From assembly GCA_963740205.1 (NCBI GenBank), contig CAVUDD010000002.1, positions 558,001 through 622,000 on the forward strand: a stretch of DNA of 64,000 nt, written 5' to 3'. The position numbers and the translations under genes were made by a program. The notes beneath the pieces are model-generated. The model saw nothing but the letters and a program-made list of their open reading frames with translations. It did not search any database and was not told the origin of the DNA. The stretch is from UBA2137 sp963740205 (GTDB lineage: Bacteria > Pseudomonadota > Alphaproteobacteria > Micavibrionales > Micavibrionaceae). Numbering within the stretch: the stretch's first letter is position 1; every line of letters begins with the position of its first letter. Positions 13,101-20,185 of this stretch are shown piece by piece.

Positions 13101-16100
13101 CGCGTCATTCACTGGTGTCACTGTCAGAGCAAAGGTGTCCGTCGCCAACGTCGTCGTGCCGTCGCTCACTGCAAAGTCAAAGGATCCTGCAACTGTCTCT
13201 GATCCATCATGAACAAAGACCACAAGGCCGTTGACCAGATCATCCTGCGTAAAGCTCGTCACCCCTGTTCCTGGGCTAGACGTCAACTCTACCTGACCAT
13301 TCACCAAGTTGGAGACGTTATATACAAGTGCCGTGTCCGCCGTATCCGTGTCAGAGGATGATAGCTCACCTGTCGTGATAGAGAAGTTTCCGCCCTCAGC
13401 AACTGTCCCACCAGCATTTACATCCAACACAGGGGCATCATCTATCGGCGTAATTCCAATGGTCACTGTTCCTGTCGCAGGGGTAGCACCATCTTCGCCA
13501 CCATCAGCCAAGGACACGTCAAAGCCAGAAGTCAGCGTATCTGTCCCATCATGAACAAAGACCACCAACCCATTATCTACATCATCTTGCGTGAACGTCG
13601 TCACCGCTGTTCCTGGGCTAGACGTCAACTCTACCTGACCATTCACCAAGTTGGAGACCGTATACGTTATATCTGTCGCAGCATCATCCGCATCCGTTCC
13701 AGCCAACACAACTGCATCAATGCTTGCTGTCCCACCCTCTGCTATATCAGCAGGGTTTGTCACAGTCAGCTCAGGCGCGTCATTCACTGGTGTCACTGTC
13801 AGAGCAAAGGTGTCCGTCGCCAACGTCGTCGTGCCGTCGCTCACTGCAAAGTCAAAGGATCCTGCAACTGTCTCTGATCCATCATGAACAAAGACCACAA
13901 GGCCGTTGACCAGATCATCCTGCGTAAAGCTCGTCACCCCTGTTCCTGGGCTAGACGTCAACTCTACCTGACCATTCACCAAGTTGGAGACGTTATATAC
14001 AAGTGCCGTGTCCGCCGTATCCGTGTCAGAGGATGATAGCTCACCTGTCGTGATAGAGAAGTTTCCGCCCTCAGCAACTGTCCCACCAGCATTTACATCC
14101 AACACAGGGGCATCATCTACATTTGTGATGTTTACTGTCACTGTCACTGTATTAGAGTCTAAAGCGCCATCATTAGCGACAATGTCGAGAGTATAACTGG
14201 TAGTCCCGCCCTCAAAATCAAAATTACTATTACCATCAACTGTAATGTTACCGCTGTTATCTATAGCAAAAAGTCCTAAGCCTGAACCTCCAGCAATGGA
14301 GTATGTGATTGAATCGGCAGGCACATCTTCGTCAGAAAAAGGAACACTTCCTACAGCATCCGTATCGGCAGCATCTTCTGCAACATTAAATGGCCCTGAA
14401 GCCGTTAAAACAGGAGCTTCATTTACATCCGTAATATTGATTACAACTGTTATCTCGTCAAATAAGTTACCTGAGCCATCATCTGTAACGCGGACTACAA
14501 GGCTATAAGAAGACGCGGCCTCGAAATTTAAATTCGTATTATCATCAATGGTAATATCTCCATTAATGGGATTAATCTGAAAGATACCATCGCCATTACC
14601 GCTCTGGATAGAATAAGTCAAACCATCAAAATCCGCATCAAAACCTGATGCTGAACCAATGAACAAACCATTGGTAGCATTTTCAGCGATTGAAAACGGC
14701 CCTAAGGCGCTAATGGTAGGAGCAGTATTAACAACTACATCAATTGTGTACGTTCCAGAAATAGTTGAGTTGCCGTCTGAAACATTAAAATCAAATCCTG
14801 CTGTGGCATTTACTCCACCATTATGTAAGAACGAAACAATTCCAAAATCAATATCAGCCTGTGTAAACGTTTGCCCTACCGTTAGCGACACACCACCACG
14901 CCTAACGTTACCATCAGTCAATGAAGTAATCGTATATGTAAGTTGATTAATTGAATTATCTGGATCAATAGTTTGCAGATTTGATGTAAAGAGGTTTACT
15001 TCAGAGCTTGGAGACATCTCATCCCCAGTATTATTACGTAAAACCGGCGGATCATTGGCGGCAGTGTTAACCAAATTAACGTCAAACCTAAAAGAGTCGG
15101 ATATAGTAGTTGTGCCATCTGAAACATCAAAATTAAAGCCTGCAGGTATTGCCAGAGTGCCATCATGTTGAAAATCAATAAAACCACTATTAATGTCTGC
15201 TTGAGTAAAACTTGTAACAATCATACCTAAATTGGTATTAAATAGACTTCCATCAGTTGTAGCGATCACTGTATAGGTAAGACTTGATGCGACTGTATCC
15301 ACATCCGTTGTTTGCAAAAGTGCAGAAGTAATTGTTGCGGTGCCCCCAGCGAGAACGACACCCTGCTCATTAGTTGAAACAACAGGCGGGTCATCCCCTA
15401 TGTCATCAACTGGCGTAACGTCCAAAACAAACGTATCTTTAAGAAGCGTTCCACCATCTGTTAAACGAAAATCAAAAGAAGCGGTAACAGTGTCGGTGCT
15501 ATCATGTACGAAAGCCACTCTGTTGTTATTAATATCATCTTGTGTAAATGTTCCACCAACAGCTAAAGCAGAACCACTAAGTGTAACGCTTCCATTTAGT
15601 GTACTGGTCACCTGATAAGTAAGTGCCGTATCCGCCGTATTATTATCTAGCGCATTAAGGAGCGTATTATTAATATTGAAGGTGCCCCCCTCAATAACTG
15701 TTCCACCCTCATTCAATTCAATGGTAGGTCTGTTGGTCCACTTTAAAGCTTGATAACTCTCAACATCAGAAATTTCCTGATCCGTTAAAGCCTTATTCCA
15801 TTGCCAAATTTCTCCAATCCAACCCGAAAAATTAGCTCCATCATTTGGAAATGCTAGGGTTCTAGGGTCTAAACTGGCGTTGTTAATACCACCGATTCCT
15901 ATAGCTGCAGTATGATTAGCTTGCGCCCCTATAGATTCAAGAGCGATAAAATTTCCACCATTTACATTTGATTTAATAGTGCCCGTAGGCCCTTCATTGA
16001 CATCAAAAACCATAATAACATTATAGGTTGTATTAGCAGCAATGGCGCCATGGTTCATAACCTTAAAGCGGTCAGCACCCCATTCGCTACCAGTATTATT

Positions 16101-16607
16101 ATATCCTGATACATAGAGATTACCGTCGGCTATGGCGACTTGGTATCCACGGGTACCACCGCCTTGCTCATAAATAACCTGAAAACTGGATGTATCTGTT
16201 CCAGTTCGGAAGGTGAAAGCAAAACTTTTTTCAGGCCAAGGGCCGCTAGCGTTGATGTCATTCTGATTTGTAATAACATATTCATCATTCACGCCATCAA
16301 ATTTTAAGCCTCCACGACCAACGCCAAAGGCATCATCATCGTAAGTAGCTTGAGCCGTTCCACCTGCGGTCGCCTGATTATTTTGGGGAGTAGGAACACC
16401 ATCTGCCCATGTGCCCACAGTTGCTCCATCAGCAGGCTGATCCCCTGCTGATCTGTCGTTATCACCATCAATATCTTGAGCATCCAAGTGGAAAACAGAG
16501 TTGGAAATTGCTTCAACTGCAGCAAAAACTGCGGCAGCATCAAGCATTAAACGCTTCTCTAGCGCTTGCTGTACTTTTTTGAACCGCTTCTTGCCTTTTT
16601 GAGCCAT
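4140..16607 (-). CDS. Giant LEPR-motif repeat adhesin (4155 aa)
   Basis: The N-terminus is basic (KGKKRFKKVQ) followed by ALEKRLMLDAAAVFAAVEA, a motif of the LEPRxLLDAA type found at the start of large surface repeat proteins; there is no Sec-type hydrophobic signal. Residues about 35-285 look like a LamG/concanavalin-A-like domain (LKFDGVNDEYV, WIGEIWQWNKALTDQEI). Three divergent CSPG/cadherin-3-like repeats follow, then two cadherin domains (about 625-830), then two near-perfect tandem arrays (about 830-3220 and 3220-3875) of roughly 112-residue CSPG-like modules with the core FTQDDvdNGLVvFVHDGSET. A last cadherin domain (SFEENLLIGTSIAELTV) and an acidic, coiled C-terminal region of about 220 residues close the protein. 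No RTX nonapeptides, VCBS-RTX tail or LPXTG signal is seen. A weak AGG site precedes the start. It follows the M50 gene by 61 bases, which suggests cotranscription. Predicted role: surface-displayed calcium-dependent adhesion fibre. Confidence 0.93.
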   Translation of the reverse strand: MAQKGKKRFKKVQQALEKRLMLDAAAVFAAVEAISNSVFHLDAQDIDGDNDRSAGDQPADGATVGTWADGVPTPQNNQATAGGTAQATYDDDAFGVGRGGLKFDGVNDEYVITNQNDINASGPWPEKSFAFTFRTGTDTSSFQVIYEQGGGTRGYQVAIADGNLYVSGYNNTGSEWGADRFKVMNHGAIAANTTYNVIMVFDVNEGPTGTIKSNVNGGNFIALESIGAQANHTAAIGIGGINNASLDPRTLAFPNDGANFSGWIGEIWQWNKALTDQEISDVESYQALKWTNRPTIELNEGGTVIEGGTFNINNTLLNALDNNTADTALTYQVTSTLNGSVTLSGSALAVGGTFTQDDINNNRVAFVHDSTDTVTASFDFRLTDGGTLLKDTFVLDVTPVDDIGDDPPVVSTNEQGVVLAGGTATITSALLQTTDVDTVASSLTYTVIATTDGSLFNTNLGMIVTSFTQADINSGFIDFQHDGTLAIPAGFNFDVSDGTTTISDSFRFDVNLVNTAANDPPVLRNNTGDEMSPSSEVNLFTSNLQTIDPDNSINQLTYTITSLTDGNVRRGGVSLTVGQTFTQADIDFGIVSFLHNGGVNATAGFDFNVSDGNSTISGTYTIDVVVNTAPTISALGPFSIAENATNGLFIGSASGFDADFDGLTYSIQSGNGDGIFQINPINGDITIDDNTNLNFEAASSYSLVVRVTDDGSGNLFDEITVVINITDVNEAPVLTASGPFNVAEDAADTDAVGSVPFSDEDVPADSITYSIAGGSGLGLFAIDNSGNITVDGNSNFDFEGGTTSYTLDIVANDGALDSNTVTVTVNITNVDDAPVLDVNAGGTVAEGGNFSITTGELSSSDTDTADTALVYNVSNLVNGQVELTSSPGTGVTSFTQDDLVNGLVVFVHDGSETVAGSFDFAVSDGTTTLATDTFALTVTPVNDAPELTVTNPADIAEGGTASIDAVVLAGTDADDAATDITYTVSNLVNGQVELTSSPGTAVTTFTQDDVDNGLVVFVHDGTDTLTSGFDVSLADGGEDGATPATGTVTIGITPIDDAPVLDVNAGGTVAEGGNFSITTGELSSSDTDTADTALVYNVSNLVNGQVELTSSPGTGVTSFTQDDLVNGLVVFVHDGSETVAGSFDFAVSDGTTTLATDTFALTVTPVNDAPELTVTNPADIAEGGTASIDAVVLAGTDADDAATDITYTVSNLVNGQVELTSSPGTAVTTFTQDDVDNGLVVFVHDGTDTLTSGFDVSLADGGEDGATPATGTVTIGITPIDDAPVLDVNAGGTVAEGGNFSITTGELSSSDTDTADTALVYNVSNLVNGQVELTSSPGTGVTSFTQDDLVNGLVVFVHDGSETVAGSFDFAVSDGTTTLATDTFALTVTPVNDAPELTVTNPADIAEGGTASIDAVVLAGTDADDAATDITYTVSNLVNGQVELTSSPGTAVTTFTQDDVDNGLVVFVHDGTDTLTSGFDVSLADGGEDGATPATGTVTIGITPIDDAPVLDVNAGGTVAEGGNFSITTGELSSSDTDTADTALVYNVSNLVNGQVELTSSPGTGVTSFTQDDLVNGLVVFVHDGSETVAGSFDFAVSDGTTTLATDTFALTVTPVNDAPELTVTNPADIAEGGTASIDAVVLAGTDADDAATDITYTVSNLVNGQVELTSSPGTAVTTFTQDDVDNGLVVFVHDGTDTLTSGFDVSLADGGEDGATPATGTVTIGITPIDDAPVLDVNAGGTVAEGGNFSITTGELSSSDTDTADTALVYNVSNLVNGQVELTSSPGTGVTSFTQDDLVNGLVVFVHDGSETVAGSFDFAVSDGTTTLATDTFALTVTPVNDAPELTVTNPADIAEGGTASIDAVVLAGTDADDAATDITYTVSNLVNGQVELTSSPGTAVTTFTQDDVDNGLVVFVHDGTDTLTSGFDVSLADGGEDGATPATGTVTIGITPIDDAPVLDVNAGGTVAEGGNFSITTGELSSSDTDTADTALVYNVSNLVNGQVELTSSPGTGVTSFTQDDLVNGLVVFVHDGSETVAGSFDFAVSDGTTTLATDTFALTVTPVNDAPELTVTNPADIAEGGTASIDAVVLAGTDADDAATDITYTVSNLVNGQVELTSSPGTAVTTFTQDDVDNGLVVFVHDGTDTLTSGFDVSLADGGEDGATPATGTVTIGITPIDDAPVLDVNAGGTVAEGGNFSITTGELSSSDTDTADTALVYNVSNLVNGQVELTSSPGTGVTSFTQDDLVNGLVVFVHDGSETVAGSFDFAVSDGTTTLATDTFALTVTPVNDAPELTVTNPADIAEGGTASIDAVVLAGTDADDAATDITYTVSNLVNGQVELTSSPGTAVTTFTQDDVDNGLVVFVHDGTDTLTSGFDVSLADGGEDGATPATGTVTIGITPIDDAPVLDVNAGGTVAEGGNFSITTGELSSSDTDTADTALVYNVSNLVNGQVELTSSPGTGVTSFTQDDLVNGLVVFVHDGSETVAGSFDFAVSDGTTTLATDTFALTVTPVNDAPELTVTNPADIAEGGTASIDAVVLAGTDADDAATDITYTVSNLVNGQVELTSSPGTAVTTFTQDDVDNGLVVFVHDGTDTLTSGFDVSLADGGEDGATPATGTVTIGITPIDDAPVLDVNAGGTVAEGGNFSITTGELSSSDTDTADTALVYNVSNLVNGQVELTSSPGTGVTSFTQDDLVNGLVVFVHDGSETVAGSFDFAVSDGTTTLATDTFALTVTPVNDAPELTVTNPADIAEGGTASIDAVVLAGTDADDAATDITYTVSNLVNGQVELTSSPGTAVTTFTQDDVDNGLVVFVHDGTDTLTSGFDVSLADGGEDGATPATGTVTIGITPIDDAPVLDVNAGGTVAEGGNFSITTGELSSSDTDTADTALVYNVSNLVNGQVELTSSPGTGVTSFTQDDLVNGLVVFVHDGSETVAGSFDFAVSDGTTTLATDTFALTVTPVNDAPELTVTNPADIAEGGTASIDAVVLAGTDADDAATDITYTVSNLVNGQVELTSSPGTAVTTFTQDDVDNGLVVFVHDGTDTLTSGFDVSLADGGEDGATPATGTVTIGITPIDDAPVLDVNAGGTVAEGGNFSITTGELSSSDTDTADTALVYNVSNLVNGQVELTSSPGTGVTSFTQDDLVNGLVVFVHDGSETVAGSFDFAVSDGTTTLATDTFALTVTPVNDAPELTVTNPADIAEGGTASIDAVVLAGTDADDLPADLTYTVSNIQNGQVELTSNPGVGITTFTQDDVDNGLVRFVHDSSETATGSFDVSLVDDDGAGPATGTVTIGVLPVNDAPTLTTANPADILEGGTASIDNTILTGVDSDDAATDITYTVSNLVNGQMELTTNPGVAVTTFTQDDVDNGLVVFVHDGSETTAASFDVSLADGGEDGAMPATGSIAINVIPVNDAPQLTVANPADIPEGGTAAIDSTVLTGTDADDLPADLTYTVSNIQNGQVELTSNPGVGITTFTQDDVDNGLVRFVHDSSETATGSFDVSLVDDDGAGPATGTVTIGVLPVNDAPTLTTANPADILEGGTASIDNTILTGVDSDDAATDITYTVSNLVNGQMELTTNPGVAVTTFTQDDVDNGLVVFVHDGSETTAASFDVSLADGGEDGAMPATGSIAINVIPVNDAPQLTVANPADIPEGGTAAIDSTVLTGTDADDLPADLTYTVSNIQNGQVELTSNPGVGITTFTQDDVDNGLVRFVHDSSETATGSFDVSLVDDDGAGPATGTVTIGVLPVNDAPTLTTANPADILEGGTASIDNTILTGVDSDDAATDITYTVSNLVNGQMELTTNPGVAVTTFTQDDVDNGLVVFVHDGSETTAASFDVSLADGGEDGAMPATGSIAINVIPVNDAPTNVFVDNTSFEENLLIGTSIAELTVADVDGPFVTYSIVGAPGIFAISGDQLILTASADYEAGPQQYTITLRAFDGEFFVDKTFTFNVLNEFDTPAISPTTTTTSTSSLSSLITTTEFEPNTFFPIDNMMNDLGFGSGGENVYNEILRWSVNSPLNFYYSDSDVSEIIRDEVTTEIADILKDKLEGEADESQEEIDVEEQIATILTEDTDTDEDNEGEEGIESNILRALLGDKSENEESDPDIEEDIPGIFMESTNIQLDDAAIYYKNKVSNLEKVLLSKSNK
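4990..6941 (-). repeat. 678-bp tandem array (about 2.9 units) in the giant gene
   Basis: Units of 678 bp (226 residues, two cadherin-3/CSPG-like modules) repeat in register from the GGCGCGTCATTCACTGG boundary near 4990, again near 5668 and near 6346. The copies look identical by eye. The right edge switches to the 675-bp array inside the shared sequence GCATCCGTTCCAG near 6935-6947, which creates a hybrid module. Confidence 0.88.
6942..14118 (-). repeat. 675-bp tandem array (about 10.6 units) in the giant gene
   Basis: The segment beginning GTTCCAGCCAACAC recurs every 675 bp from 6946 to 13696. Eleven copies of the A-type module (VLDVNAGGTVAEGG...) and ten full B-type modules (ELTVTNPADIAEGG...) result. 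Identical short open frames appear in every copy on the opposite strand and in several frames, so the nucleotide sequence, not just the protein, is conserved. The array ends near 14118, where GGGGCATCATCTA is followed by unrelated sequence. Copy number may be affected by assembly. Confidence 0.92.
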
Positions 16608-16668
16608 ATTTTATGCCTACCTACACATTATAAGTGTAAGTGAAGATTGTTAGGATTTTGTTAATATT

Positions 16669-18792
16669 CTAAACGTTGAATTCACGGGTAAAGAGGGAGA
16701 TCACCTTCTTAACAATTTTACCAGCAATACTAATTGGTTGCACGCGCAGAATGACGACACCTTTTTGGGTAAATTTGGTGTTATTTTCAGTGGCGTTTAT
16801 TGGCTCAAATTTCAGAACATATAATGGATTTTTCGAATTAATATTTTCACCAGAATTATCGGCAGGAATTGTTCCTCCGTATAGAGACGTCAATTCAGGG
16901 AAAGTAATTTGTTTTGTATCGTTTTTCCCTATACTTACTAGATTAACTTTTACTTTTTTGAAAAATGAACTATCCGCTAAGAAATAGCCTGTATCCCCAT
17001 TGCTCAGACGCCTTATATCTTCATCATTTATATAGCCTGTTAGTGAGAGTCCTTCATCATTAACAACTTTTGCTAATGGGGCATTGCTGTTGATCCATCG
17101 CCCTTCATGAATTTGGGGAGGAACATCTCTAACCACTCCATCAACAGTAGAGACTACATGTAGCTTGGAACGCATGACATTAAGACCTTTTAAGCGAGAA
17201 ATTGCCTCTAAAATAACATCGTCAATGATTATATCTCGCGCATCTTCGTCCCGTGCAAATGACTGCCTTGATTTAATCTTCTTATTTAATTCTAAAGAGA
17301 GCTCTGCTTGTTCAATTTCCTGATCTAAATTCTCAGATGATAAATTAAAAAGAGGATCTCCTATCTGGACAACATCTCCTTCAACTACTTTAATTTCTGT
17401 AATACGGGATGGTATTGGCGCATGAATAGAAACATACTCACTAGAATGCAACACAGCTGGAATTTTAACTGTAGTGTCTATAGGCACAACAACCAAGGCA
17501 ACTAAAGCAAGAGCAATACCTAAAAAGATTTTAGGCCTTTTTTTCTTGAAGAGAACTTCACGGTCATCATACCAGTTTTTTAATTCTTTCAAGATAGGGG
17601 CACCTATAAAAAGCAATAATATGGTTGATGCAACCAACAAACCCAACGGCTTAAACATCAGATTATAAGCTACAAGACTTATTCCAAGGTATAAGAATAC
17701 CCTATAAACACTTAATCCAAAACCGAACAATACTAAAAAATTTTGTGTTTTCTTATTTAAAAACTCAGGTGTATTTTCATCAACTCCTAACAATATTTTT
17801 CTTAAATGCCACTTAAAATAAGATATCGACCTTGACTGTAAATTATCAATTCCTACAAGATCACAAAATAGATAATAACCGTCAAATTTCATAAAAGGGT
17901 TCATATTCACTAATATGGATAAACCCAGAGAAACAAATCCTACAAAATATGCCATATTCTGTAATAAGCCTGGAGGAAAGACGTGCCACAAAATAAGAGC
18001 TGCTGAGGCAAGAGTAAGTTCCGCAAGTACGCCTGCCAAAGCTATATTCACTCTATCCCTGCGATTAGAGAGTCGCCAAGCATTGGTTGTTTCAGTATAT
18101 AAGACTGGATAGAGAATAATAAGAGCCACCCCCATTGTTGAAACAGGAATGCCATATTTATGCGCCATAAAAGCGTGCCCCAATTCATGGAATATTTTCA
18201 CAAAAACTGTAGAAAATATTAAAAATATAAACCCTTCCAAACTCAAGAAAGACGAAAAGGTATGCAAAAAATCATCAACTCTTTGCAAAGTAAAAAAGAT
18301 ACCTAACGAAAGCAGACATAAAACGAATATAAAAAACTCTCGTGTATATAAAAATTCAATATATGGATACACTTTTTTGAGGAAAGCTGTAGGCTTAAAT
18401 AGCGGTATAACCGTGTACATGTAGCGCGCAAACGTCTTTTTAAAAAATGAAGATTGGCCTTTATCTTTTTGTTCGGTCATTATCTTTTGAACATCAGCCG
18501 AGTTTGCCTTTAAAAGGGAATTAAAGAGTAAAAAACTTATAAACTCTTTGATGTCATCAAGATCAGGCTCAAGCGTCGTTTCATTAGAAATGCTCGCTAT
18601 AAGCTGATTAGCACTTAAACATTTTTCAAAACGTTTTAAACATTCAAATTCAAACCAACCTATTTTGAAATAGTTGTCCGACAAGGGGTCATATAGCGTC
18701 CAAGTTGGTGCACCGTCTTGATCATAGCCTGTTTTATATACTTTTAAATCCTGCCGAATTGGTGGAATGCGTATATCTTCGGGCTTTTTCAT
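16669..18792 (-). CDS. PqqD-like / M50 metalloprotease / HlyD-like membrane protein
   Basis: The 707-residue protein has three parts. Residues about 15-100 resemble a PqqD-like winged helix (WTLYDPLSDNYFKIGWFEFECL...), a fold that binds leader peptides in RiPP systems. Residues about 125-425 form a polytopic core with the zinc motif HELGH at 202-206 and the second site-2-protease motif NPFMKFDG at 298-305, which supplies the third ligand Asp304. Residues about 430-707 form a periplasmic HlyD-like arm with a barrel-sandwich half (ITEIKVVEGDVVQIGDPL) and a short coiled coil. M50 proteases cut within or near the membrane. The HlyD arm and the adjacent adaptors place it in a trans-envelope complex. 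Its start lies one base after the upstream adaptor's stop. I infer that it recognises or cuts the N-terminus of the giant protein. Confidence 0.88.
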   Translation of the reverse strand: MKKPEDIRIPPIRQDLKVYKTGYDQDGAPTWTLYDPLSDNYFKIGWFEFECLKRFEKCLSANQLIASISNETTLEPDLDDIKEFISFLLFNSLLKANSADVQKIMTEQKDKGQSSFFKKTFARYMYTVIPLFKPTAFLKKVYPYIEFLYTREFFIFVLCLLSLGIFFTLQRVDDFLHTFSSFLSLEGFIFLIFSTVFVKIFHELGHAFMAHKYGIPVSTMGVALIILYPVLYTETTNAWRLSNRRDRVNIALAGVLAELTLASAALILWHVFPPGLLQNMAYFVGFVSLGLSILVNMNPFMKFDGYYLFCDLVGIDNLQSRSISYFKWHLRKILLGVDENTPEFLNKKTQNFLVLFGFGLSVYRVFLYLGISLVAYNLMFKPLGLLVASTILLLFIGAPILKELKNWYDDREVLFKKKRPKIFLGIALALVALVVVPIDTTVKIPAVLHSSEYVSIHAPIPSRITEIKVVEGDVVQIGDPLFNLSSENLDQEIEQAELSLELNKKIKSRQSFARDEDARDIIIDDVILEAISRLKGLNVMRSKLHVVSTVDGVVRDVPPQIHEGRWINSNAPLAKVVNDEGLSLTGYINDEDIRRLSNGDTGYFLADSSFFKKVKVNLVSIGKNDTKQITFPELTSLYGGTIPADNSGENINSKNPLYVLKFEPINATENNTKFTQKGVVILRVQPISIAGKIVKKVISLFTREFNV

Positions 18793-18793
18793 T

Positions 18794-20185
18794 TTAGAAA
18801 TTCAGGATGTTTCTTAATGCGATAAAAGGACGTCTCAATACATTAAAAATAAATATTGTACGACTACCGTATACTTTGGCTGTGCCCGTTAAACCAACAC
18901 GCTCAATATCACCGGGATTTAGTATATCAGCTCTGGCTCTATAGTTCAGCTCTCCATTACCATCCTGTAAAGGTTGGTAACTCACAGTTTTAATAATCGC
19001 TTTATGAGATTTTAAGGGAGAAGTATTTAAGAAAAATTTAATGGGGACTTCAGGGTTTATATTTATCATATTCGATGCAGGAATTTTGGCTAAAAGCTCT
19101 ACACCATCATCTGCAGCAACAACCATAACTCCGTCACCAACATTAATAGGCTTTCCTATCAAATCATTACGGTCTGAGAACAGTACAATACCTTCTCTAG
19201 GTGACTTTACATCAGCGAGATCTAAGCGTTCTTTCGCGTATTTACTTTCCAAGGTCTTAGATTTAACAATCTCACGCAGTATGTTCAACTCTGCACTCTT
19301 TGTCGCATCTGCAAACACTTGTCGTTCTGTTTTCGACAATTTTTGCTTAGCTGTCTGCAATTCCTGCAAAGCTTGTTCGTATTGATTTTTTAGTTGAATT
19401 TTATCCAAGGAAAATAAAGGTTCGCCTTCTTTCACCTTTTGGTTAGGACTTACATAAACTTCAGTGATGAGTGCGTTATAAGGAATAGTAACAACCTCAG
19501 AAATCTTCGGAACAACCTCTGAGTATGCAGTGATCGAAAACCTCACAGGAAATAGGCATAAGCATATTAGCCCGATAAGTATGTAACGCCTAAACTTACT
19601 GGACGTCTTTATAAACGTTAGAGGTTTTTTGTTTTGTTTATTGAAATATATGAGTTTAGTTGCAAGAGCATCACTAACATCTTCCAATAATGCTTTTTCA
19701 ATATCACCAAGAGGCTTACCTCTCGTAACCCATAAGCCACCAATTAATTTTGACCCATCATATAAGAAAATATATGCCGTATGATCTTTCTTACTTTGAT
19801 AGCCTTCTTCTGAAAGTAATCTACTGACCCCTGAGTCTATATCCAAATGAACTTGAGCATATCCGTTTTCTTCGACAAACTCATGAATGGCCGATTGAGA
19901 TTTTAGAGCTTTTGTATCAATAGACTGTTTTAAAACTTTAATGAGTAACTGTGCGTATGTACCCTGCTCATTAATGTCCATTTGCCCTGACGCTGACACA
20001 AGGGTAATTTTTTTTTCTTCACAAGTCCAAAAAACACATTGCTCGTAAGGAGAAATATTGTAGAGATCATTTACAAAATAAAACCCTGCGCGTTCAAGGG
20101 TATCTTTATGTCGTAGCTGTTTGAAAAACGAAATCAGCTTAATTAAGCTCAGGATTTCCTTACTAGGAAGTGCTTGATTGACCAC
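18794..20185 (-). CDS. HlyD-family adaptor with N-terminal GAF-like domain
   Basis: The 463-residue protein has a cytoplasmic N-terminal region of about 195 residues that resembles a GAF-like sensor domain (PYEQCVFWTC, FLYDGSKLIGGLWVTRG), then one transmembrane helix (YILIGLICLCLFP, about 201-213). The C-terminal part is a periplasmic membrane-fusion domain with the lipoyl-like halves VYVSPNQKVKEGEPLFSLD and DVKSPREGIVLFSDRND around a coiled coil, then a beta-barrel. It starts with GTG sharing its G with the preceding TAG stop, so translation is coupled. HlyD proteins bridge inner membrane and TolC. The GAF-like sensor fused to it is unusual. The GAF assignment rests on pattern only. Confidence 0.82.
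   Translation of the reverse strand: MVNQALPSKEILSLIKLISFFKQLRHKDTLERAGFYFVNDLYNISPYEQCVFWTCEEKKITLVSASGQMDINEQGTYAQLLIKVLKQSIDTKALKSQSAIHEFVEENGYAQVHLDIDSGVSRLLSEEGYQSKKDHTAYIFLYDGSKLIGGLWVTRGKPLGDIEKALLEDVSDALATKLIYFNKQNKKPLTFIKTSSKFRRYILIGLICLCLFPVRFSITAYSEVVPKISEVVTIPYNALITEVYVSPNQKVKEGEPLFSLDKIQLKNQYEQALQELQTAKQKLSKTERQVFADATKSAELNILREIVKSKTLESKYAKERLDLADVKSPREGIVLFSDRNDLIGKPINVGDGVMVVAADDGVELLAKIPASNMININPEVPIKFFLNTSPLKSHKAIIKTVSYQPLQDGNGELNYRARADILNPGDIERVGLTGTAKVYGSRTIFIFNVLRRPFIALRNILNF

Noticed and set aside
4990..14118. Many short plus-strand ORFs repeated at 675- or 678-base intervals
   Set aside because: They are antisense or shifted frames of the repeated adhesin modules, with no ribosome-binding sites, and repeat only because the DNA repeats.
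4990..14118. CRISPR-like periodicity
   Set aside because: The repeat unit is 675/678 bp and entirely coding; there are no short repeats with unique spacers and no cas genes.
16608..16668. Terminator between the M50 and adhesin genes
   Set aside because: Only a weak ACAC/GTGT dyad with no T-run, so I treat the genes as cotranscribed.
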